Positions 23,133 to 36,600 of a stretch of 64,000 nucleotides of DNA are shown here, in pieces. This DNA is from Apostichopus japonicus (Eukaryota > Echinodermata > Holothuroidea > Aspidochirotida > Stichopodidae). A program made the translations under genes and the position numbers. Within the stretch, counting starts at the first letter, position 1. Each line of letters starts with the position of its first letter. The stretch is taken from NCBI RefSeq assembly GCF_037975245.1, contig NC_092582.1, positions 4,938,001-5,002,000 on the forward strand, in the 5' to 3' direction. Below the pieces are notes generated by a model. It was not told the origin of the DNA, made no database searches, and saw only the letters and a list, made by a program, of their open reading frames with translations.

Positions 23133-25093
23133 CAGTGGCGGAGATTTCTTGTCAGAAGTGGGGGGGGGGGGGGGTTGCAGGCCATTGATGAAATAAAAAG
23201 TCATAACTGCTGGCTCACTATCTAAGTGGAGCGCCACCATAAGTTGGCGCGAAGTGCACAAGAATCTTTTGGCAAATATTGCCTCCCAGATTGCAGTAAA
23301 TGGCACTGCCCAGGCCTTGAAAAGCTGCATTTAACCAGGGGCGTATGCAGGATTTTCTAACCCGGGGGCGCGCATTACTATCTAAGCGGACCGCCACCAT
23401 TGGTTGGCGCGCAGCGTACAAGCAAATTTCTGGTTTTGGTACCCCCAGATCACCGGAAATGGCACTTCTCGGGCTTGAAACTGACCAACCATATGTACAC
23501 TTTTGCCTGAGAACCAAGTATTTCCCAAATACATTTTTCTCATCTATAACCTTTTTGAAGATTGTCACCAGTCACACATCATGTTCGACTTCATTACATA
23601 TCCTGTGGATCATTGCTTTTGTAGGTGATTCTTCATCGCGGCCCACAGTATCCGTCAGCCCCACTGTTCACAATTTGAAAATTCACAATTCTCGTGAATA
23701 AATTTACTTCAAAACATACCCATAATGTTGCACAAAATATCATCTATGGACAACCGATATAGAAAAACCTCCTTCAAACCCTAACAGACGGGTCAAAATT
23801 GCACGAGTATGATGAAGTATGATGAAGAATGTTGGTTAGGGAATTTGCGAAAATTCAGACGGCAATTAAAAAATTTCGTTGAAGGAAATAAAAATATACC
23901 AGATATTTCCAAAACCGAACACTACACACATCGACAGTTTTGAGCATGGGCGCAGATCAGTCTTGGATAATGGAGGGGACGCGTGTATGCTCTCTGATAC
24001 TATCTAAGCGGAGCGCAACCATGGGTTCGCGCGTAGCGTGCGATTTTTTTGGGCAAATATACCTTCTAGATCGCCGGAAATAACACTTCCCAGACCTAAT
24101 GATGCTCCTAAACCTCCTTAAGTTTTAGATCTCATGGCTTAGAAATTTAGTTTGGAGAAATACATGGGCGTCTGCAGAAAGAAAATCAGGGGACAAATAA
24201 TCCAAGTAGACTTTTGTATATACGATGGGTCTGGGGTCCTCTCACAGAAAACAAATATAGACTGCCGCAAATGCGATTTCCGTCCTATATTTAACAACTG
24301 TGGATAAAATACAATAAAATGAGAACTGCTGCATGTCATTTGCACAATGCTGGATCAAACTGCGCCAAAATTCAATACAGGGGAACTTGAAATGCAGCTA
24401 TTGGTCAAGACAAATTGGTGGGGACACGGTATATCATGTCCCCACTACTGAAAAAGTTGGTGGGGACGCGTCCCGCTGTCTTCACCAGGATCTGCGCCCA
24501 TGGTTTGGAGGCTGTTTATCGTGGAACGCCATTTTCATGCTCACTGATATGATGTGATATCTGCTGTTTGCTTTACAAATTCGAATAATTTTGTCACTGT
24601 TCCTCTTTCTCTTCCCGTTTTCTTGCCGTATTTTCTACTCCATCCTTTTCTCCTTTTCTCTCTTTCTTCTTTTTCTTTTCCTTCCTTCACCTCGTTGAGG
24701 TTGGCAAGTGTATACAGTTCCAAAGCTATTCAACAGCAACAAAACGTTATTTTGTGTATGTCTGTTGTGGGGTGAAGTTAGCGCTATGAGCTACAAGTTC
24801 CAGTGCGCAAGGTGGGGAAAGGGGCTAGAAATAATGTGTGGGTCAATTCTAACTCGGTTTTCGGTCGTTAATTGTTGATGTAGCCTACCAGGTAAAAGGT
24901 TGAAATGACTTTAACAATTTCAAATTCAATAATTTGATTTATTATGCCATTTGGAGCACATAACATAAGGCTATAACAGAACATTACTGGCTAAAACTAG
25001 GGGGGGGGGGGGGTTGATTGTGTAGGCCAACCCCCCCTCTTCAAAAAGTGGGGGGGTTAAAACCCCCCAACCCCCCCTGTTTCTCCGCCACTG
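23133..25093. mobile_element. hAT-type DNA transposon, non-autonomous, with nested insertions
   Basis: Terminal inverted repeats CAGTGGCGGAGA at the left and TCTCCGCCACTG at the right, both followed inward by G/C-homopolymer tracts. An exact 8-bp duplication tgtgtaat flanks it (23125-23132, 25094-25101), the size made by hAT transposases. The 1,961 bp contain no intact transposase frame. Internal blocks with ctatctaagcggagcgccac recur at about 23219, 23380 and 24000, and related sequence occurs in the element at 31682, suggesting one family of nested hAT derivatives. Confidence 0.9.
23945..24502. mobile_element. Nested hAT-like element inside the 23133-25093 element
   Basis: Ends CATGGGCGCAGATC and, inverted, GATCTGCGCCCATG. 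Flanks gttttgag (23937-23944) and gtttggag (24503-24510) match at seven of eight bases, consistent with an older 8-bp duplication. 558 bp, no coding capacity. Confidence 0.75.
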
Positions 25094-25101
25094 TGTGTAA
25101 T

Positions 25102-25545
25102 ACATCATTTTTAACGTCGGATAGACTCTGGGTTTGGGTCGGGGTAAAAAGTCGGTCAGACGTCTCCAAGGTGACTATTTGCAAAGAGGCGCGACGTTGA
25201 TTCGCGTTGGTCCGACGTTTTTTCGACTCATTGATTGACCATTGAAACGACATTCATTGGACGTCTTTTCAACATAATATTGTAACGTCGTATCGACGAT
25301 AGGTTTGGGTCGGAGGGAATATTCGGTTCGACTTTTACCGACTAATCGATAGACTGTTGCAAATCCGCGCGACGTTGATTCCACGTCGATAAAGACGTCC
25401 ATATCGCGCCGGTTAGACGTTTATCCGACTCTATTGAAACGACGTTAATTGGACTTCTTTCCAATATAAATTATTGACGTCGAGTTTTGGTCGTAGAAAA
25501 GTCGTACTGACGTCTCCCAACGGATAGTCCGACGCAAAGCTTACT
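25102..25545. repeat. CpG-rich ACGTC tandem repeat, right part
   Basis: Continues the 22715-23132 array after the transposon, with more diverged units (gttggtccgacgttttttcgac, ttggacgtcttttcaac). Rejoining at the 8-bp duplication restores a continuous repeat, which shows the transposon is younger. Confidence 0.75.
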
Positions 25546-27670
25546 CTCACAGTACAACTCTGACCTTATTATTGATTGTTATAGCGAGTGCGTTATAGTT
25601 TACTAACAAAATACACAACGTATGGTAAGTTTGTGTTGAATCGAAAAATAAAAAACATGAGTTGACTGAAATATTTCGTTTTAGAAGAAAACGGCCCTTC
25701 TTATATTTGATGACAATAATATGAGAAAGTCACAAGAAATGTCTATTTTAAAGAGTCAACCGATATAAAAGGCGCTACATAGCATAGACTATGGTGCCAC
25801 CCATTCCGAACATTCAATTAACTCGATAATACCTCGTCTCTTTGAAGTCTTCACTCCTAACGCCATTATTTCTATGGCCATTTCAAACGTATAATTAAGC
25901 TTTGAGTGTGCCATCAAATCTCGTCTCGATACAATGATCATTGATACTACAAACCAGTCTACAACGAAGCATTGTACTAAAGTTTTGCCTTAATTACAAT
26001 ATTCGGGTAAAGCTCTTCATTCTGTCACAAAGAACGAAAACTGACTCAATTTGCTTTGCTGAAACGACTGTCAAATTTGCAGCGTCGAACGATTTCGGAT
26101 TGGTGGAGGGTTTGTTGTATCCCTATAATCTTGAAACACTTAGCCTATAAGTGTTTTATCCCCCGGCATAAATTTTGAATTTCGGAATCGCAAAAACGCC
26201 CCCTATATGAAGGGGAAATTTTAAGGGACCAGGGAACAAGTCCTACCCACCCCATCCCACACTCCATCAGTGAACTATATATTTATAGTTTATGAATATT
26301 TGAATTTTTACATGAAATTCAAAATTGTGATAAATATCTAATGTCATATAACCAGTGTCCCACACTCACATTATTTTTAAGAGGGATGATTATGGATTTG
26401 GAGATCGACTTGCATTGACTAGCTGAGCGACGTTTCGTAACACAAACCAAGAAAGGCTGAAACGTTGCTTTATAATTACAACTTTACACTGTTATTGACT
26501 GGGAGTGCAACGCCCCCAGTAATCTTGTATGAACAGCCTATAGTGTACAGCCTATAGTGAACCTTTCTTTTTCACATAGCTATTTTACCGTATCTATTTG
26601 CTGTACTGCCCAGATAAACCCAAGCGGCAACGCTTTCGATTGATACTAGGTTTGTATCAGACAGATCCTCGGGCATATAAAATACAGTGTGCAAGCACAT
26701 TCGTGGTAGGCAGGAACGGACTCTGAGGCATGTACAGTTTGCACACGAGAAAAAGAGTATTACAAACGACTTGGCCAAGACTACGCCCCCAGAGACTGCA
26801 GCACGTTTAGATAGTACAAAAAGACAGAACAATTACACATAATTGTTTTTGGAATGTATCTCAGTGCCCTAGTGAAAGTCGAGAGGGACCTAGTGGGGCT
26901 TCGACCCCGGATGTTCAAGCGTTTCCAGAAATTCCTTGTTCTCCCGTCTAGCGAAATTAATGCACAAATTACATGTGATAGACTGAGAAATTCAATATTT
27001 CTCATGGCATGAAAGTTAAAAAAAAAATTGTTTACATATATCGTCGGCATACATGAATAAACACAAGATAACGATGACAGCAGATTCACATGCTGGTATA
27101 CAAGACTATTATACTGTAATGTTAAACAAAATAACAATCTAATTGTTGGCATAATATAGGCTATCATTAATTATATATCGTTATATAACATCATTGAAAA
27201 GCATTATAACAAAACTGGCAGTTAAAGGAATGACTAAAATATACAGAAGGTGTATTCATATACCATGCACAGTAATGATGGGAACGCTCTTGTTAATATT
27301 GTTAAAGGTTAAAAATGCTTTAAGCAAAACAGTTGTAAATGTTTTATTTTACAATATCATTATAACATATAGTCTGTGGAGATGTATATGTCGCTTGCAT
27401 TGTTCTTAATCGACTTATCGATTTATAAATACGCTCCTGAAATAAACAGATTATTCTGTTATATTTATATATTGACAGTTTTGATACAAACAGCTGTCGT
27501 TTTGTACTCCATTAAATTGTTACGATTCCCTGATGTTATTCTCAAAGTGAATTTCCGGTATAGGTTGTCATATACTAATTCATTACCAAGTATTGTTGTC
27601 AAAATAAAAATAAAAATAAAATAAAAATGTTAGCAAACTGCTTATCCACTAGAGAGCCTGTGTAATAGAA

Positions 27671-27766
27671 TGTGTAAAAGTAAGTTGGCCTGACGTTTCG
27701 ATCCTAGCAGTATCTTCTGTATTCACCTGCTAGGATCGAAACGACAGGCCAACTTACTTTTACACA
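27671..27766. repeat. Near-perfect hairpin, about 40-bp arms
   Basis: tgtgtaaaagtaagttggcc ... cgtttcgatcctagcag is followed after about 15 bases by its inverse complement, ending ggccaacttacttttacaca. Arms differ by only a base or two. Likely a small foldback element; extruded or transcribed it would form one long stem. Confidence 0.9.
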
Positions 27767-28264
27767 AGTATTATTGTATTATAATTGTCATGCCCTTTAA
27801 TATATTTATAGTATTGCACCTTCTAGTAATTCAGTGTCCTTCATCCTGAGATGTTAAGGGGGTCTGGGTATATTGTCTCTTTCTGTCCGTACTCGTAAAA
27901 GGCTTCTAAGGTCAGATTTGGGATTTTACTCCCTCAGCTGTTACAGCAATTTTCTTAGTACTTACTTCAGTTGTTTGTGACAGTATGTTTTAGCAGGTTG
28001 TATACTGGTGAATACAGTTTTTGTGTGTATTGGTGGCAACACTGTATTATAGCACCTACCATATCTCTTTTGCGTTTACAGTTGTTGTCCTGTTTCATCT
28101 ACAAACGCTTATACCTCAATTGACGGTGCTTCTAAATGCGCCTGTGATAATCTCTATTTCGATATGATTCTTTTATTAGGAAATGCAACAATTATATAAC
28201 TCTCCATTAAGTGAACAACACCGTGAACAGTACCGCACAATGAAACGTACAATACCACAAAATA

Positions 28265-28440
28265 CAAATAGAAAATACAAACACAAAATACAAACAACCA
28301 AAATACAAACACAAAATACAACCAACCAAAATACAAACAACCAAAATACAAACAACCAAAATACAAACAACCAAAATACAAACAACCAAAATACAAACAA
28401 CCAAAATACAAACAACCAAAATACAAACACAAAATACAAA
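28265..28440. repeat. 15-bp minisatellite (aaccaaaatacaaac)n
   Basis: About ten units, near-identical in the middle and degenerate at the edges. Because the unit is a multiple of three, several frames stay open on both strands and give repetitive peptides; these are not genes. Confidence 0.95.
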
Positions 28441-28449
28441 AATATCACA

Positions 28450-28740
28450 ATTAGAGTAGTGTTTCTCGAAAGGTTACCCGGAAATCGAAGAAAGAAGAGG
28501 GCTAAAATGACCTAACGTACGTAATGCTGGTATTACCATATTATCAGTTACCATCATTGCTTTTTCTGCCTTGATCTGAAAGAGCATAAAATTAAAGTAC
28601 AGATGATGTGGAAATAAGGAAGATTGCAGGTAATATAAACCAATTTAAGAAAAAATTATTGGTTAAATGTTGATATTACTTCGAGCAACCAGACCTAAGG
28701 GTTAGGGCTCAGTAAGTGAAACTTGCTCCTGTTCTATAGC
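28450..28740. repeat. Dispersed 290-bp repeat, copy 1 (upstream of transporter A)
   Basis: Shares a co-linear block with 37893-38195 and 45500-45790: cccggaaatcg, atcagttaccatcattg, agagcataa, aagtacagatgatgtg, aaccaatttaagaa, ggttaaatgttgatattact and acttgctcct in order. No terminal repeats or coding sequence seen. 1.9 kb before the start codon of A. Confidence 0.8.
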
Positions 28741-30034
28741 TCAAAATCTAACCTAGGTGATAAACAAAACAAAACAGAACACATAAGAACAAAATGGTTG
28801 TCCTTGTGTTACATCACAAGTGTAACTTTCTTTTCGCTTATACAATATCATCCACAGAAAGTTTCAACAAGTGGGAAATTTTTAACAAAGAGGGACTCCC
28901 TGTGTAAGTCCCCATTGAAAATCATAGTCATGATTTTTGATCAATTGCTGTGTTTCCATTCTGAGGTCATCAAGATGAACAGTGTATCCGATAATTGGCC
29001 GAAGAGATATGTAGCCATACATCACTGCACGTGCGTGATGCCGTCTAGCTGTGTACATAGCAACAAAAAAAAAAAAAAAGAAGCGCAAAACAAGTATTAT
29101 ATAGCACTGTATAGAAGCACGGCTCACATTTTCTCAGAATACTGAAACAATAACTTCTATAGAAGAGGCTTACATGGCAATTCATCACCGTTTATTAGGA
29201 AGGGCCGATTATTCTATATAATTTGCTGACTAATGTTTCAAGGTTCAAGTACGTATAGCCTATGTTCTCACCAGACTTCGTAAACTATTTATTGATTCAT
29301 GAATACAACATAGTTCATTGTACTTCACCATATGCACCTGGATCAGTACAGTGATTTGGTTTTCGTGCCCAGGGTATTTCTCGGGAAACTTTTTTTGCAG
29401 ATAGTATGTTATTATATTCACCTGAAACTCAGCAGGTATGTTCGTGAGTGAGTTTTCTTGTGTTGTTTTTTGTAGCTTTTACATCAAATAAACTTTACAC
29501 ACAATAAAGGCGCCCTGTGCTTGATAAAATTAATCCTTCGGTATCGCATAATTAACACTGCTATATGTTAGGTAATCAATAATTGGGCAAGGCGAGTCCT
29601 CCCGGGATTGAGTTGAAAAGAGCTTAAAAATCAGTTTAACGTTATAGGAACGGTAGGATCAATAACATGATGGTGAAGGGGGATTCTTTCCAATCACTTT
29701 ATTTTTTAGTCATAATGTCATTTATCATTGGTACACCTTATGTCGAAATCCTTCTATACAGGAACGTGTACTGTCTTGCACGTTGTTGCAATGAGAATCG
29801 CTCTTCTATACAACATTTATTTACGCAGCGTTTGGCAAATTAATCTTCGATGCAACAGAGCTACTAACTTCCCATCAAAATGAAAGTGATAAAGTTGACT
29901 AGGCATATTGGACTTAATGTAATGATGACAATTTAGCTGCTTTTCAGCATGAATAACCTCTTTTCATGCTTTTGATATAATGTATGACAGTGTCGCTGGG
30001 CGATTCATCAGTTCACGTAGTAAGCGCAGTAACT

Positions 30035-30250
30035 GTGATATATTAGTTATTATGTAATCGACCATCCATTATTACCAATGTGATATATTAGTTATTATCT
30101 AATCGACCATCCATTATTACCAATGTGATATATTAGTTATTATTTAATCGACCATTATTACTCACTATATAATATCACCTGTCATATGCCTGCGATGACC
30201 ATTTTTACTCACTGTATAATATCACCTGTCATATGCCTGCGACCAGCGAC
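30035..30250. repeat. 45-bp tandem repeat upstream of transporter A
   Basis: Units at 30035, 30080 and 30125 (gtgatatattagttattat...), followed by two 47-bp units of a second repeat (tactcactatataatatcac...) at about 30159 and 30206. Located 400-600 bases before the start codon of A. Confidence 0.9.
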
Positions 30251-30654
30251 CTACATGACAATAGGGTCAGCTTAATTGTGACCCTTCCGGACTCCTGCTG
30301 AGTCTGCCTTATTTATGTTATTATATAATATAAGATATGAATGAGAACAGTTGTTATATGGGTACTCACCAAGGAAGACATGGAATAAATATTTAACGTA
30401 TTCGTTTCCTGTGTACTTATTTATTCAGGTTAATTACATTCATTCTACTATACTTACAATATACGCGTGCGACATAACAGTAACGCAGTATTTTTTTTTT
30501 TAAATCTCAAATGTCTTGTAATCACCAGTAAGTCTCATCGGACATTGTTGACTTGCTAACTTTGCTATGCAACAACTATAGTGTTCTCGGTTTTTTTTGT
30601 TTGCTATTCTTTACAGGCAGTGTAATTCGTTATTACTTACAGAGTCACGAGAAC

Positions 30655-33600
30655 ATGGACAGTACAGAAGCGATCGAAGAAGAAGAACGTGGAACTCTTT
30701 CCTTGAAAGATAAGCCAAGTGAATCTGATCAATTCCACCAGACTGCTAGCAATGGTCATGACGAGGTAGCTATTATTTATGGCATAGAGGATAGGCCTCC
30801 GTGGCCTACCGTCATATTGGGTGGCCTTCAGGTAAGACATGTAGGTCCTAAATGGTAGGAAACGTATATACTCGTCATTTTTTCTTCAACCAGCCATACC
30901 GTTATAATAACATTATAACTGTACTGCGTGACGTAGAGTCGCGCTCTGAAAGTATATAGTAGTACATTGCGTCTGTATAAAGCAGGGTTTCCCTACCCCC
31001 CCCCCCCACGAGCCCCCTGTGGATGCCAGAGCTGTCCACGAACTCCCAACTTTTCGAGACACGATCTGAGTCATAATACGCATAACAGTGCTTCGTTAAA
31101 GATCAAGTTCGTAGTGTAATATTGTAGAGTTTGTCGATAGGTACGACAAGTTTGTACATTACTAAATTATATGTTATATCAGATTTTAGTTCAACAACGA
31201 GTACTCTAGTTTTGATTTTCAGAAACGTCTCACAAAGCCCCTGAGATGTACTCACGCACCCCCTGGGGGTTCATGCACCCCAGCTAGGGAACCTGATATA
31301 AAGAGTGTTTACAAGGGCGGCGGAAGCACTTTTAATCTGGGGGGGGGGGCACCGACGTCAAAGGGCACTTTGGAGAAATTTGATTGGACTGATGCAGCCT
31401 GATATTAAGTCCCCTTTATAACTCTTATTGTATTATCTTATTTGCGTTTACACATCACTCCATCAACGCCCCCCCCCCCCCCTCAACGAAAAAATGCATA
31501 CTAGCACTGCAATATCCAATGTGCAAATTGGGAAACAAGGAACAAGTTTTCTTTCGAGTCAAAATGATGTGAAATCATGCTAATTGCTGAAGTAGGAATC
31601 TGCCGAATTAGAGTTTATTTCTTGTTAAGAGCTTAACAATTTTTTTCCATTCGAAACAGCTTTGAGAAATTCATTCATAGTCAGGGGCGTAGCCAGGATT
31701 TGCAAAGTTGTAGGCACGACTATACCTGAGCGGAGCGCCACCATCGGCTGGCGCGGAGCGTACAAGAAAAGTTTTTGGTTTTACAAACCCCCCAGATGGC
31801 AGGAAACGGCCCTTCCCGAGTGTTCATTCTGGTTCCCTGGCCTCTTGCTAACTTGAGACACCTCATTCAATATCACTTTTAAACCCCCAAAACCCAACTT
31901 CTGATACTTGTAGATACAAAGATAGGCCAGAAATGTCTTTGATACAACTATAGCCAGTAATTGTCTTTGATACAACTGTAGCTAGTAAACGTTTATCGAA
32001 AAGGCTGTTTTGGAACTTGGAACGCCGATCGTTAAACAACAGGCAACAAAGTGCTGCAGCTCTATACATATAAAGTCTGTTAATCAACGATAGGCTTATT
32101 TGACTGTGGAATGTTTCTCAACTTAAATTTTATCTGCGTAAACGGGTTCTTAACTAGATGTTAAAAAACTAACAAGATCGGATCCTAGTCTTTTTCGGCG
32201 GGTAGAGTGTTGAATGAAACGGCACGCGATAGAAATGACAGCCTAGATGACAGAAGAATAGGTCACCTAATTTAGCCATATTCTTGCTACGTTCATTTCA
32301 ATAGTTTTTCCTGTCTAGACCCTTAAACTCGTCCAGCAAGCTTATGGATTTGAATTATGGGTGTTTTTATAAAAAAGATAACTTGGCCAATGCTACAAAC
32401 TGGCTACGCCCCTGATAGTTCTAAATAAGGATTAGATCTCTTACTGAAATATCGCTGACCTAATAAGGTGATCAAGAATACAATTTTTATGTCGAAAAAG
32501 GGCACATTTTTAACCCTAGGAAAAGTGGGGGGGGCACGTGCCCCCTGTGCCCCCCAGGTTCCGCCGCCCTTGAGTGTTTACCAAAACAAAACAACATCTC
32601 AAGATTCAGAAAATGTCTGGCAAGAGATCGCGTCTGACAAGGATGTTTTGACCTTAACGACTTTTCACAGGAGTTATGAAGCTATAGGCTATATTCATAT
32701 GAGTAGAAAAAAATCCATTGGCTGTGTTGCATATGAGAACAATTGACTTCTATTTCCCTCCCTTTTTCAATCAGCACTTTTCGGCTTCCTTCAGTGGTTG
32801 TCTTATAATGCCATTGGTAATAGCGATCCCTCTGTGTTTCGACAGAGATAGGGATCTAACTAACCAACTGATCGGAACGTCGTTCTTCATGTGTGGAGTC
32901 ACCACGTTTCTACAGACATTCATTGGAACAAGGTAATCAATTACACAATCTTCATCCCCTCCCCCACCCCCCGCGATTCACCTCCCATCCACTCTAATGG
33001 CCGCGCTAATTCTATCCCCGCCTTTACACTAAGTATTACATTAACTCTCGCCTTGCTTTCTATGAAACGCTATACAATGATCACCAGAAATGAAGATGTA
33101 TAGCCTTAAAGGGTGTGAAGACTCGCGCAAAGAAACGTATAATGCCGGTAATCTGATCTAGTTTCGAATGAGGTGTAACAGAAGTGTTAGACACCACCAT
33201 CGATCCCAGAAAATACACACACAGCTTGCTACCGTCGGTAATAAGACACTAGTGTACAGTCAGTACATACAGCTGCGGTCATTGCCCACAGCACAGTGTA
33301 CAAACGATACAGCGATGGACATCTCAGGTCCAGCTAAAGATAACAAGGTATCACGTTTCATGAGTGTCTGCATTTTGTAGCGACACGAACAAAACCTCAC
33401 TTGCAAGCAACGGAAAGTTAACTTTTTCAGATGGCCGCACGCAGTTTGGGGCGAGTCTTCAATGCCTTTAAGACTAAAGGATATGTCGATGTAGACATAT
33501 TATATACTGATATATGTTACACAAGTATACTGATCGATATCTATATACATATACACTCATCCCTAAATATTCTCATTATGCAGCGACTAACCATATTTTT

Positions 33601-36600
33601 GCCTGGAATATTATTTTACATGTGAGACCGTTTGATCCATCTCTTCTTTGAATGTATCCGTCCTTGCAATTCGTCAAGTTATAACAGTACCTATTTCACA
33701 TTATATTTTGTAGACTACCGATAATACAGGGTTCCAGTTCGGCTTTTGTCATTCCAGCATATGTCCTTTTTAGTCTGTCAGGGCCCTGTCCACCTCCTGT
33801 AACAGGTGAATAATTTTTTGGTACATAAGGTTGTCGGTCTAGAACCATCGTTGTCAAGTTTCCTTCAATTGCAGAAGAACACCCGATCTATAAGCGTGTA
33901 ACCATGAAAACCATGGAGTACGTCACTCTTACCGACCTTGCAAAATTAAGAGGGGGGGGGGGGCTGCAGATTGCAAAGTCGGCAATGGCTCTACAACGTG
34001 GATCGCAAAGTCGGTAACTACTATCACGATTAGATTCGTCAAACACAGCAGCATACAGAAACGTTGTACTCAAAGCCGGAGCCAAAGTGAAGTAATCCGT
34101 ACTCAATGCATGCTAAGTTCTTCGATACTCCCCTCGTTACCATCTGGGAAACATTTCGTCCTTTAGTTTCGATTACCATCATTTTCGCTCGAAGGCATCT
34201 CACTGAAGAATTTTGTGGGTTACTTGGCATTCGATTTCTTCAGAAAATTATTTGAATGAGGCTTAACGGTGGTATACAGGAAGGGGTTAGGAGGTAATCA
34301 ACGTGGGTTGGGGTGGGGGTTAAGGGGTGAGGTTTGGGAGAGAACTGAAACATTATAAATTGCAACCAGATCAGTGCTACAAATGACTGTGCATGGCCTT
34401 GAAAAAAGTGGAGTAGCTTTCGCCTCGGTTGAAATTAACATCTTTCACGACGAAGAACATCTCGGCGTCTGCGGTAGCTCAACCTGACGGCGCCGTCGAA
34501 ACCAACGCCCCTGGAGGAGGGGATTATTTCCACAACTCATATCAACACATTGCACAGAGATATATGATTTAAAAATGGTACCTTCACGAAATCATTTGCT
34601 TAATATACCTTCCGTCCCTCCCCATTATCTGAAAAAAAGACAAAACTGAATCTTCAGCGCCAATTATGTATCACTTCGTGGACATTTTTTATATTAGGAA
34701 CTTCAAAAATAAGTTGAGAGACAGTTACAGTTAATAATTTTCATAATTCAATTAATTTTCATTTAATCCAGCGAACTCGACGGCAGAAGCTTCTCAAGTC
34801 CTTAGAGATGTCGCTTTTGATAGAATGCAAGAGGTCAGTACTTATGTAAACAACAAAATTTGTAATGATCTTTAAAGGGACATGAAATTAAAGGCTGCAT
34901 AGTAGCTAGGCTACTGCATCGTTGGGGGGGGGGGGGGGGCTTACTCACTGTTGTTGCACTGCGCTTCGAGCGTATTTTTTAACGGATACCAGCGCAACAC
35001 AAAATGTGTATTATTATTATAATTATTGCTAGTTGCTCAGTTTGTTTTGTCGGGATATTATCTTATGTGCTGTGTGTGTCTTGTTCATCATTTTCAGCCT
35101 TGGACTTAATTCTTACCTACCATGACAATGGATACATGTAATGTAGGCCTATACTCCAAATGCGTCATTAACGTTTACAGTAGCGTTGCAGGATTTGTTG
35201 TGCCTATACATGTATATGTAGGCCTATACTCTAAATGCGTCATTTACGTTTACAGTTGCAGGGTTCGTTGTGCCTAGCGACAGTAGTACAGTTTCTGCTT
35301 GGTTTCACTGGAGTGGTGGGGTTGTTACTCCAATTTGTCCGACCTCTAACGATCGCAACAACTCTCTTTCTTATCGGTATTCCGTTAATTCCAATTACGT
35401 CAGACGCTTGTGGAACGCACTGGGGAATTGCTAGTTTGTAAGTATAAACAACAGTTAAGATATAGCAGACATCACCCTGGTGGAAGAATATTTACCTGTA
35501 TGCTTCCTTCAAAGTATAGTCCTATGGTATGGCTTTTACCATTTTATTCGGAACATTACTTTTTATCTTATAGGAGAGTGTAAAAGTGTTGGTAAGATAC
35601 GGCGTACAATTCAATCGTCATTATATGCAAATTCAGAAATAGTTAGACATTTTGCATACAAGAATACGAACTGATTTGGTTACACATATGCACTTACAAT
35701 AAAAAAAATATACACACAGCATATTGTTCGCGTGATAAGGTTAGAAAAGGATCTTCAGATAGTCACCGTATATATGCATGTAGGTATAGTTTGCCGTCAT
35801 CAGCCGTGTCGATATTGACCTATACCTTCTCTGCATAGTTCAACCGAATCACACGGAGATTACAGTAACTACTGTAAATCTTTAAAGCTTTGTACCACAG
35901 TCAAAACTGGATCGTGCTGATAAATATATACCGGTAGCATGTGTTATTATAGGTTTACAGTAACAACTGACGATATGCGTAATCCCAACAAATGCATCAA
36001 ACTGGATTTGTTGTGGTTACATATATCCTCAGTTCTTACTGTAATCCGAATACACATGCTACCAATTTATAGCACGATCCAGTTTTCACTCTGGTACAGA
36101 ACTTTAAGATTTACAGTATAGTTACTGTGTTTTCTGTGACTATCGGGTGCATATTGTTGAATAGTTCAACAGTTGAATATTTCCATAGTCCCTTGATATC
36201 CTATAAAATACAATAAAGATAACCAGGGCCAAAAGAAATATCATTATATAAGATAACTCTATATTCCATCAGGCATGCAGTAAAATAAAATAAATATACA
36301 AATAAAATTTAAGCCTATTTGCATAAGCCAGCCATATTCGTTTCTAGTTTGCATGAAATTGGAGGTTAACATAAGCGGCTCCCAAAATTAACAGTGCCAA
36401 ATAAATTTGCTGTAAAACGTTTCAACAAGTGCAACAATAAAACTGATAAGCATTCTGTCTATCCAAGATACAGTGAAGTACCATCGTCCGTCGCCATGGA
36501 AATTTCTGATAAAAACAAGTCCGAGGTATTTTACCGGTAAAACCAAAAACACCAACCCCGTTTATCTCACCATCTGTGAATGCTAAAGATCATTTTCGTT

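Larger units (their letters stand above)
22083..30654. other. Gene-free, repeat-rich intergenic region
   Basis: Lies upstream of both the crotonase (minus) and transporter A (plus), so both promoters should be here. It holds the ACGTC repeat split by a hAT element, a hairpin, a minisatellite, one copy of the 290-bp repeat and a 45-bp tandem repeat, listed separately. In 25546-27600 I see no coding domain, only AT-rich sequence. No TATA box can be assigned with confidence. Confidence 0.6.

Noticed and set aside
26781-27167. 128-codon minus-strand open frame upstream of transporter A
   Set aside because: The peptide has no domain and looks like translated repeat sequence; no exon signals support it.
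28183-28515. Long open frames on both strands with repeated peptides
   Set aside because: They come from a 15-bp minisatellite whose unit is a multiple of three.
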